From an uncultured Eubacteriales bacterium (GTDB lineage Bacteria > Bacillota > Clostridia > Christensenellales > Borkfalkiaceae), in contig CADBSX010000256.1 of the NCBI GenBank assembly GCA_902797515.1, positions 1-6,112 of the forward strand: 6,112 bases of DNA, given 5' to 3'. Below are positions 1 to 5,510 of this stretch, piece after piece; the stretch's first letter is position 1, and every line of letters begins with the position of its first letter. The notes below the pieces were generated by a model. The model searched no databases. It was not told the origin of the DNA and saw nothing but the letters and a program-made list of their open reading frames with translations. The translations under genes were made by a program, and so were the position numbers.

Positions 1-35
1 AAAATAAAAATCAAAAGTAAAAAGCATTAAAACGG

Positions 36-70
36 AAAAGCGGAAGAAACCGACGGTTTCTTCCGCTTTT
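36..70 (-). terminator. Rho-independent terminator after the giant gene
   Basis: A perfect 16-bp inverted repeat (36-51 with 55-70) surrounds a three-base loop. The core is GCGGAAGAAACC paired with GGTTTCTTCCGC, with A/T pairs at the base. On the minus strand it starts 30 bases past the stop codon and runs into TTTTCCGTTTT and further T-runs. On the plus strand the stem is followed by TTTTGTTATTGTTTT, so it could work in both directions and protect against transcription from the left. Hairpin directly seen; terminator activity inferred. Confidence 0.85.
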
Positions 71-99
71 GTTATTGTTTTAAATCCCGAAAGCCGCTT

Positions 100-3000
100 T
101 TACGGATTGAGCGTTATTTCGGTAGAATCTGCCGACGAGGCGTTCACGGTGAGAACGCTCGACGTATTGTAAGTGATCTTGACTTCTTCGTAATCGCCCA
201 TATCCGCGCCTTTGGTGACGGTGACCTGCCTGTTCTTATTCGTCGTTAAAACTACGTCGTACTTGTCGTAAGGCACGTATTTCGTCTTAAACGTGATAGC
301 GAGCGAGTCGGATTCCGCGTCGGTGAAAGAGTAAGTGAAAGACAGCACGGTCTTATAACTTTCGTCTTCGAGCATCTGCGCTATCGTGACTTTATCGAAA
401 CTCTCTTTTTTCACCTGTTGCCCTTTGTCGTCGAGAAGTATATCGCCGTTGGCGTCGAGTTCGAATACGTCCGCTATATCGAAGAGCCCGAAATCCTGAA
501 GAGTTACCGTGCGCGTGGTATAGCCGTCCGTCGCGTTTATGTTGTCGTGTACTATAAGCCTTGCCACGTTGACCTTTGCTTCTTTCGATACGACGAGTTT
601 ATAGGTAGTTCCGCCGGTCTTTACCGAAATCGCGTCTTGATCAGGCGGATAAACCGCCTTTATTCCCGCGGCGGAATCGTAATATCCCGCCTCGTCGCTT
701 TCTTCGGTGTTCGAAGCCGTCGCGGAAGAAGTGGTCTCGAAGTCGAATTTGCACGTTCCCGTAGGATTGTCCTCGTCGTCTAAATTTACGCCGACGTATT
801 TTACGGTGATCTCGCCGCTGTATCCCGAAGTCAGTATCGCGCCCGTGGATTTCGCTTCGTCGAGAGTTTCCGGAAGAGTTGCGGCGGAATCTATAAGTTG
901 TATTCCCTTCGGAAGGTCGTAGAAATTGACCGTCGTCCGTACTTCCTGCGAGTTTTCGCTCTCCGTTTCGCCGTAAGCCGCTATATCGAGGTAAATAAGG
1001 TACGCGCCCGTTTTTCCGGAAACCGAGCCGAGGGCGTATTCGCCCTGATTTGCGGGGATCTCGAAGTAGAAAAGCGCGTCTGAAACCATCCTCGCGGGGG
1101 CGGTTATCCAATCGGTATTGAAAGACAATACCCAACTCGACCGCTTGTTTCCGCTCGCGGACATGACGTATTCGTACACGGCGTCTGCCGCCGTGAACTC
1201 GATGTAGTTGCCCGTTCTTTCGTCTATCGCGTTGTGATTGTAGTATTTATTCGCGTCGTAATTTCCGAACCTGTCGTAGTGGAAAGAGTATCTCGCCTCG
1301 CCCGTAAGGTCTTTATACTGATAGAAGAAATATTTCACGTCTTTCCCGTCCACTTCGACCGTGACCACGTAAACGTTCTGGATTTCGTATATCGATTTCA
1401 GCGTGTGCGTAGCGTCGTTGTTCCTGTAAATGTTGTGAAGAGAGAAGAACGCTTCGTTTTTCGGGAAATACGAGCCCGCGAAGAAAGTGATATAACCTTG
1501 CTCTTTGAGGTTGAAGTCTATACTGTTTCTCGGAAGTTCGTAATTAGTAAATGTGTCGCCGTTTACGAGGACTTCCGGCGCGACCATTTTGTTGTTTACG
1601 TCTATCGTCGCGCTCATGAAGTGCAAGCCGTAAACGTTAGTCGCTCCGTCGAAGAGTTTGTTGAGGTTACGCCTCGCGGAAACGAAGTTTACGAATTTGA
1701 GGTCGTCCAACGTTGCGCCCGCGTACGTATAAGATGTGCCCGTATCTACGGGATGATTGCCCGTGATATTTCCGCTGTAATCTATCGCGCTGTAAACGTT
1801 TCCGTTGTTATAAGTCGTCGTAAGGGCGTAATAAGTGTCGTTTTTGTTTGACGTCCCGAGATCGGAAAGCGGATATTCAGATACACGGATATTGCCTGCT
1901 CCGGCATAACCTGCAACGTAGCCGTTTTCGGCGGATTTGCCGTCTTGAGTACCGCCGGAAATGATATATCCTGTGTTCTTTCCGTGCGCGACGAGATATT
2001 TGTCGCTTGCCGCAACTCCTTCCGTCGCGTCGTTGTATTCGTCCGTGCCGCCCTCGGTTATTATCGGGAAATAAGTTTCGCCCGTATATTCGGTGACAGT
2101 CTCTCTTGTAACTTCCGTGATTTTGTCCGTTGCGGTCGCGCGCATATTCGCGGGAAGATCGGAAAACGAAACGGACGTACTTCCCGACAGTTTCCAGCCG
2201 TTGTCGTAATATGCGGAATAATTGACGTTATTATATACGGTATAAAAACCGTTTTCCGTTTTCGTCCAAGTCGCGTTTGCCGTCGTTGAGAGCGCCATTG
2301 TCCGAGGATAGTTGTTCGTTCTGTCTTTGTTGAGATAATATGCGTTGCCGTTATACCTCGCTATAAATCTGTCGGCGGACTGATCGTAATACCATACCGT
2401 GGCGCAATCCCCGTTTTGACCGTTCGTTCCGACTCCGACGGCGGTCGCGCTCGTCTGGTTGAGATAATAGTTTTCCGAAGATATAGAGAACACGTCGGAT
2501 GCGGACAAGCAATTCGTTGCACCGTCTTTCGTTACGAGTTTCCAAGTTCCGTCGAAAGCAAGATAATATGTCGTCGTTCCGCTCGTATAGGAAAGAGAGC
2601 CGTCCGCGCTCCTCGCCCAAGTTGTATTCTGCGTAGTTCCGACGGAAAGAGTTGTTCCGCTCGCGTTCAGATAATACGTTCTGTTGTTGAACGTGGTAGA
2701 AACCGCGCCGCTCGCACCCGAATTCGGCGTTTTCCACCTCGTCGCGCCGTCCGCGTCCGTTCCGTTTCCGAAAGCGTTGTTGCCCGTTAAGTTCAGATAA
2801 TTGCTCCCAGACGATATCGTATTAGTGGATACCGAAGTCGCCGTAAGCGTCGCTCCCGTAGGCGCGGTAGTTCCGTACCAACCACCGCCTTCCACTTGTG
2901 CAACTTTCCAACCGCTATTATATACTATATAGACATAATAAGTAGTAGAAAACCATCCGCCGCTACTATAAGTATAGTAATAATTATTTCCGTCTTTTGT

Positions 3001-5358
3001 CCAATTTCGCGAAGTTTGGTTTACGGAAAGAGCAGAGTTATTATTAGAATAAAGGTAATAGACGTTTCCGTTGAAAGTCGTCGATATCGCTCCGCTCCCG
3101 CTTGTCGGAACTGTCCAATAGGTTGCGTTCGCCTGCGAACTGTCGCCGAAAGAGTTCGTTCCCGTAAGGGCAAGATAATGCGTGCCGCTCGAAATCGTGT
3201 AAACGGTAACGGCGGTGAAAGTGACGGTCGGCGTTATCTCGGTCACGAGTTTCCAACCGCCCGAATATCCGATGTAATAATCCGTTCCGCCTATATCCGT
3301 GGAAATAAGGTTTTCCGTCTTATCCCAATCCGTGTTTGCGGTAGTCGAAAGCGCGAGGTTGGTGCCGTTTCGGTTGAGGTAATATATAACGCCGTTATAA
3401 GTCGTATAAACTCTTTTCGTCGTTCCGTTATACTGCCATACGGTCGCGGCGTTTTCCGTCGTTCCGTTCGTTCCCGCGCCGACCGAATTCGTGCCCGTCA
3501 TATTGAGATAATTTCCGCCCGAAGTTATACGGAACGCGCCGGTTATTTCGTGGAAAGAGGAAGAGATAGAAGTTCTCAATTTCCATCCGTCGTCGTAAAC
3601 GAGAGAATAGGTCGTAGAAGATATTTCACAGGTCAGAGAATCTTCGTTTTTAGTCCACACGGTAGAACCGCTGTTTCCGACCGAAAGCGTAGTTCCGCTC
3701 GCGTTCAGATAGAGTTTATATCCGCCGTAATATCCGTATAAGTGCCCCGCGTCGTCGAGCTTAAAATAAGTCGCCTTATAATTGTTCGTATCGTTTGCGA
3801 AACTGTCCGTTCCCGAAAGACGGAGATAATTGTTTCCCGAAGATATCAGGAAAGAGCCTTCGTCGGGGAAATAAGCGGCGTACTGCGGATCGGTGACGAT
3901 TTTCCAGCCGTTGTTGTATCCGAGATAACTGTTTGTGTTTTTTATGCGGAAAACGCCGTTATAGAGTTCCCACTCGGTAAATTCGGTTGACGAAGTGTCC
4001 GCGAGAAGGGAAAGCGTACTGTTGTTCGCCGTTCCGCTCGCGCGCAGGAAATAATAGCGGTTATTGTATTTTAAATAAAGATATCCGTCGTTTGTAAGTT
4101 GCCAGCGCGTATTGCCCGTGGTGGCGCCTGTTACCGCGGTCGTTCCCGAACGGTTCAGATAATAACGGTTCGCGTAGATATAGAATGAAAGGTCGGTTTC
4201 GTTCGCGATATTATACGTAATATAAGTTTGTCTGAATTTGTCCGTATAACCGTAAACATAATTGAAACTATCGGTATAATAGTTATTGTTTGCATAAGTA
4301 TTTGTAAATCTGTACTTCGCAAAGTTATAAGAGCCGCCTGTAAGATTTTCGCCGTTTTCGTCGGTATAAGAAGTATCGTAATGCCCTATTGACGTTTTCG
4401 TGCCGCTGCCGTAAAGAGTGGTCGCGTTGCCCGTGTCGTAAATAGCCGTAACGCCGTCCGAATAAGCGTAAAGATCTTCCGATTTATCCCTTACCGCTAT
4501 AAGCCTGTTATAGAGCGTTTCCATATCGATAGAGCCGCCCCAGCCGTTGCCTTTCGCGGGATCAAAAAGCGGGGAAGTCGAAGTCGTTTCGCTGTCGAAA
4601 GTCTTTCTGTACGCGGTGGAGCAGTAACCGACCAGCGCGTAGTCCGAGAAATTCGCCGTTATCGCGCTTGGATCGAGTACCGTAAGCCCGTTTTTGATAT
4701 TAACGGTAGAGTTCGAGGCGACGTAAACGTTGTTCACGGGGCCGTTGACGTAGCCCGCGACCAAGCCGACGAGAGTTTTGTTTTCGGACGGATTTTGAGA
4801 AGAAACCGTGAGGTTGTCGAGCGCGAAGTTGGAAACGCTCGTTTGAGAAGATACGGCGGAATAAGTCCCGTCGTAGTCGCCCACAATGCCGAAAAATCCG
4901 AGTATCTGCGCTTGCGCGATAGTTGCGTTTTCGCTCGCCGAGTCGGTAAGAGCGTCGTTCGATACTTTGAGATTGCTTATCACGTGATTTTCGCCGTCGA
5001 ATACGCCTATAAACGGATTTTCGCTCGTGCCTATCGGCGGAATGACAAAGTCTTTCATATCGAGGTCGTGAGACACTCTGAAATAGTACGGCGGATCTGC
5101 AAATCCCTCTTTTCCGTTATAGAAACCGAGGTCTTGAAGCCATGCGAAATAGTAAAGTTGAATAGGTCTCGCTATTTCGTAAGGACTGTCAATCGTGCCG
5201 TCGCCGCTTTCGTAGTAAGATGCTATAACGCCGCCCTCGACGTCGAAATCGTAAGTTTTGGAATTGAAAAACCACGCGAAAACGCTTCCCACTGCCACGG
5301 ACAGGGAAGTTATGCAAGCGATTATTAAAGATATGATCGTGATTTTGCGTTTTTTCAT
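100..5358 (-). CDS. Giant secreted multidomain repeat protein (SipW-type signal, GLUG-like domain, six beta-trefoil-like repeats)
   Basis: This complete 1752-residue protein has no recognised gene name. The ATG is the first possible start, because an in-frame TAA lies two codons upstream and a Lys/Arg-rich signal peptide follows at once. Order of parts: signal peptide 1-28; GLUG/beta-helix-like domain about 52-222; linker with GWGGSIDM (272-279); six three-leaf repeats 391-1058; family core about 1089-1460; beta-rich acidic C-terminus 1470-1752 ending at a TAA. The mature chain is rich in Tyr, Thr, Ser, Asn and Gly and has only five Cys (246, 577, 950, 985, 1536). No catalytic motif, LPxTG or C-terminal hydrophobic helix is visible, so it should be released or held non-covalently outside the cell. 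An adhesive, matrix or glycan-binding role is inference from domain style. The gene follows another exported-looking protein on the same strand and is followed by a strong hairpin terminator. The secreted multidomain call is firm; the function is unknown. Confidence 0.93.
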   Translation of the reverse strand: MKKRKITIISLIIACITSLSVAVGSVFAWFFNSKTYDFDVEGGVIASYYESGDGTIDSPYEIARPIQLYYFAWLQDLGFYNGKEGFADPPYYFRVSHDLDMKDFVIPPIGTSENPFIGVFDGENHVISNLKVSNDALTDSASENATIAQAQILGFFGIVGDYDGTYSAVSSQTSVSNFALDNLTVSSQNPSENKTLVGLVAGYVNGPVNNVYVASNSTVNIKNGLTVLDPSAITANFSDYALVGYCSTAYRKTFDSETTSTSPLFDPAKGNGWGGSIDMETLYNRLIAVRDKSEDLYAYSDGVTAIYDTGNATTLYGSGTKTSIGHYDTSYTDENGENLTGGSYNFAKYRFTNTYANNNYYTDSFNYVYGYTDKFRQTYITYNIANETDLSFYIYANRYYLNRSGTTAVTGATTGNTRWQLTNDGYLYLKYNNRYYFLRASGTANNSTLSLLADTSSTEFTEWELYNGVFRIKNTNSYLGYNNGWKIVTDPQYAAYFPDEGSFLISSGNNYLRLSGTDSFANDTNNYKATYFKLDDAGHLYGYYGGYKLYLNASGTTLSVGNSGSTVWTKNEDSLTCEISSTTYSLVYDDGWKLRTSISSSFHEITGAFRITSGGNYLNMTGTNSVGAGTNGTTENAATVWQYNGTTKRVYTTYNGVIYYLNRNGTNLALSTTANTDWDKTENLISTDIGGTDYYIGYSGGWKLVTEITPTVTFTAVTVYTISSGTHYLALTGTNSFGDSSQANATYWTVPTSGSGAISTTFNGNVYYLYSNNNSALSVNQTSRNWTKDGNNYYYTYSSGGWFSTTYYVYIVYNSGWKVAQVEGGGWYGTTAPTGATLTATSVSTNTISSGSNYLNLTGNNAFGNGTDADGATRWKTPNSGASGAVSTTFNNRTYYLNASGTTLSVGTTQNTTWARSADGSLSYTSGTTTYYLAFDGTWKLVTKDGATNCLSASDVFSISSENYYLNQTSATAVGVGTNGQNGDCATVWYYDQSADRFIARYNGNAYYLNKDRTNNYPRTMALSTTANATWTKTENGFYTVYNNVNYSAYYDNGWKLSGSTSVSFSDLPANMRATATDKITEVTRETVTEYTGETYFPIITEGGTDEYNDATEGVAASDKYLVAHGKNTGYIISGGTQDGKSAENGYVAGYAGAGNIRVSEYPLSDLGTSNKNDTYYALTTTYNNGNVYSAIDYSGNITGNHPVDTGTSYTYAGATLDDLKFVNFVSARRNLNKLFDGATNVYGLHFMSATIDVNNKMVAPEVLVNGDTFTNYELPRNSIDFNLKEQGYITFFAGSYFPKNEAFFSLHNIYRNNDATHTLKSIYEIQNVYVVTVEVDGKDVKYFFYQYKDLTGEARYSFHYDRFGNYDANKYYNHNAIDERTGNYIEFTAADAVYEYVMSASGNKRSSWVLSFNTDWITAPARMVSDALFYFEIPANQGEYALGSVSGKTGAYLIYLDIAAYGETESENSQEVRTTVNFYDLPKGIQLIDSAATLPETLDEAKSTGAILTSGYSGEITVKYVGVNLDDEDNPTGTCKFDFETTSSATASNTEESDEAGYYDSAAGIKAVYPPDQDAISVKTGGTTYKLVVSKEAKVNVARLIVHDNINATDGYTTRTVTLQDFGLFDIADVFELDANGDILLDDKGQQVKKESFDKVTIAQMLEDESYKTVLSFTYSFTDAESDSLAITFKTKYVPYDKYDVVLTTNKNRQVTVTKGADMGDYEEVKITYNTSSVLTVNASSADSTEITLNP
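103..951 (-). other. Acidic beta-rich C-terminal region without anchor
   Basis: Residues 1470-1752 begin with VNFYDLPKGI (1477-1486) and contain alternating hydrophobic strands and Asp/Glu-rich turns, suggesting one or more immunoglobulin-like beta-sandwiches. An NPTGTC motif (1531-1536) introduces a strand. A DANGDILLDDKG stretch (1635-1646) resembles a beta-hairpin turn rather than a true dockerin or EF-hand, as the required Asp-Gly spacing is incomplete. The last strands (ITYNTSSVLTV, 1728-1738) run to the stop with no LPxTG, positive tail or membrane helix. Attachment, if any, must be non-covalent or through assembly. Confidence 0.45.
979..2094 (-). other. Family core region after the repeats (NTGYIISGG / GLHFM / YFEIP-GEYALG blocks)
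   Basis: Residues about 1089-1460 contain ordered, non-repetitive blocks: ETYFPI (1094-1099), NTGYIISGG (1128-1136), GNIRVSEY (1155-1162), VNFVSARRNLNKLF (1223-1236), YGLHFMSATID (1243-1253), ITFFAGSYFPKNEAFFSLHNIYRN (in two parts, 1290-1313), and near the end YFEIPANQGEYALGSV (1431-1446) with GAYLIYLDIA (1451-1460). From memory these blocks recur in long secreted proteins of uncultured Clostridia, suggesting they form the conserved body into which the repeat array is inserted. I cannot name a characterised domain or role. The high content of aromatic beta-strands and lack of low-complexity sequence suggest a compact extracellular domain. Confidence 0.55.
2654..2673 (-). repeat. Exact 20-base direct repeat, copy in unit 5 leaf B
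   Basis: The plus-strand sequence gttccgctcgcgttcagata is identical to bases 3692-3711. It encodes part of Tyr-Leu-Asn-Ala-Ser-Gly-Thr-Thr in unit 5 (about residues 896-902). Match ends are sharp: the flanking bases differ on both sides. Such exact identity in otherwise diverged units suggests recent duplication or gene conversion, although short shared codon choice could also explain it. Confidence 0.7.
3692..3711 (-). repeat. Exact 20-base direct repeat, copy in unit 2 leaf B
   Basis: This is the partner of bases 2654-2673 and lies in unit 2 (about residues 550-556). The shared peptide extends to LNASGTTLSVG in both units (551-561 and 897-907), longer than the exact DNA match, so the similarity continues with synonymous changes. 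Confidence 0.7.
4693..5205 (-). other. GLUG/beta-helix-like N-terminal domain
   Basis: Residues about 52-222 follow the pattern of GLUG-containing surface proteins. GTIDSPYEI (54-62) matches the G-T-x-x-x-P-Y-x-I opening, followed by a Leu/Tyr-rich helix-like stretch (IQLYYFAWLQDL), then the DLDM strand (98-101), PPIG (107-110) and GVFDGENHVISNL (118-130). Two to three beta-helix rungs come next: GFFGIVG (154-160), VSNFALDNLTV (175-185), and LVGLVAGYVNGPVNNVYV (196-213). In known families such rungs form right-handed beta-helices in adhesins and M26-type peptidase N-terminal regions, but no peptidase HExxH motif occurs here. The fold call is good; the ligand is unknown. Confidence 0.7.
5275..5358 (-). 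other. Signal peptide of the giant protein, SipW-cognate style
   Basis: Residues 1-28 have a basic start (MKKRK), a hydrophobic core (ITIISLIIACITSLSVAVG) and a probable cleavage site after Val26-Phe27-Ala28, followed by Trp-Phe-Phe-Asn. The GSVFAWF arrangement resembles SipW-processed proteins such as TasA, where a Gly-x-x-Ala-aromatic motif sits at the junction and the mature chain starts near Phe-Asn. Cys15 lies mid-helix with no lipobox before a cleavage point, so this is not a lipoprotein signal. Export is secure; the choice of SipW over an ordinary type I signal peptidase is inference, and no peptidase gene is in the window. Confidence 0.8.
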
Positions 5359-5420
5359 TTTTTATCTTTTTAAAGGTTTAAGGTCTTATTTTTTTTGTTT
5401 GTTATTCCGTTTTATCTTTG
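5359..5420 (-). promoter_or_regulatory. A-rich leader of the giant gene; weak ribosome binding site, no clear promoter
   Basis: On the minus strand the leader ends TTTAAAAAGATAAAAA before the ATG. There is no AGGAGG-like sequence; only AAAGA at the right distance, so initiation probably relies on an unstructured A-rich leader or an atypical Shine-Dalgarno. A ten-base sequence (AAAGATAAAA on the minus strand) occurs twice, at 5410-5419 and 5360-5369, 50 bases apart. I find no convincing TTGACA/TATAAT pair, so transcription may read through from the upstream gene or start from a non-consensus promoter. Confidence 0.3.
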
Positions 5421-5510
5421 CCGTTCCCTCTCTCTTCCTACCGTCCCTAACACTTTCGTAAGAAAGTTTTAGGGAAGGGGGACCGCTTGCGGTGGAAGGG
5501 TTTCATCCTT
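5421..5510 (-). repeat. Compound intergenic inverted-repeat element (REP/MITE-like)
   Basis: This roughly 90-base block abuts the stop codon of the upstream gene. It holds a strong hairpin at 5444-5475: a 7-bp outer stem (TCCCTAA/TTAGGGA), one C-T mismatch, a 6-bp inner stem (ACTTTC/GAAAGT) and a GTAA loop on the plus strand. A small hairpin follows at 5482-5493 (ACCG-CTTG-CGGT), flanked by G-rich tracts, and a weak 4-bp pairing (AAGG 5496-5499 with CCTT 5507-5510) lies next to the stop. A purine-rich tract (minus strand, 5421-5443) extends the downstream side. The arrangement looks like the dispersed, structured intergenic repeats common in uncultured Clostridia; that identity is from memory and needs a genome search. 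It lacks a T-run after the stem on the minus strand, so it is a poor terminator and may instead stabilise or separate the two messages. Confidence 0.5.

Larger units (their letters stand above)
2185..4188 (-). repeat. Six tandem three-leaf (beta-trefoil-like) protein repeats
   Basis: Residues 391-1058 hold six divergent units: U1 391-490 (bases 3889-4188), U2 503-596 (3571-3852), U3 609-706 (3241-3534), U4 719-820 (2899-3204), U5 846-943 (2530-2823), U6 956-1058 (2185-2493). Each unit has three leaves. Leaf A is like ISSGxxYLxLTGTxSFG followed by ATxW. Leaf B is like TTFNGxxYYLNxSGTTLSVG followed by xTxWTK. Leaf C is like TTYYLxYDxGWKLVT. Every leaf has a Tyr-Tyr-Leu-type strand, and A and B close on a Trp or equivalent, as in pseudo-threefold beta-trefoils (ricin-B or fascin type). 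Six units give 18 leaves. The periodicity is directly visible; the trefoil fold is inference. QxW motifs of classical ricin-B lectins are not conserved, so sugar binding is only a possibility. Confidence 0.8.

Noticed and set aside
1..35. AT-rich left edge considered as a promoter or gene fragment
   Set aside because: Only 35 bases of mainly A-runs (T-runs on the minus strand) after the terminator; too short to support a promoter or coding sequence.
1413..1457. The N-terminal GLUG-like region considered as evidence for an M26-type peptidase or other enzyme
   Set aside because: No HExxH zinc motif or other catalytic signature was found anywhere in the 1752 residues, including the FFSLHNI stretch encoded here, whose lone His is not in a metal-binding pattern.
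2351..2737. Other minus-strand frames (641-1135, 1782-2015, 2351-2737, 3044-3256, 5503-5802)
   Set aside because: They overlap the two real genes in other frames, have Arg-rich biased composition and no plausible starts or domains.
2896..3741. A 281-codon plus-strand open frame, with similar plus-strand frames at 418-783, 1234-1851, 1945-2289, 2416-2790, 3742-3990 and 4795-5328
   Set aside because: All are codon-aligned antisense to the giant gene and exist because that gene rarely uses TTA, CTA and TCA codons; they end where such a codon occurs (for example Leu540 at 3739-3741). Products are Arg/Val-rich with no domain pattern.
2185..4188. Regular repeats considered as a CRISPR array or DNA satellite
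   Set aside because: Spacing is about 300-380 bases, units are diverged at DNA level and keep the reading frame throughout, so the periodicity belongs to the protein.
5444..5475. The intergenic hairpin as a rho-independent terminator of the upstream gene
   Set aside because: On the minus strand the stem is followed by CGGTAGGAAGAGAGAGGG, with no T-run; termination there is not supported by sequence.
5453..5509. A 19-codon minus-strand frame starting ATG AAA CCC just after the upstream stop, preceded by AAAGG
   Set aside because: It consists entirely of the hairpin repeat element and encodes a basic peptide dictated by the inverted repeats; no independent sign of coding.
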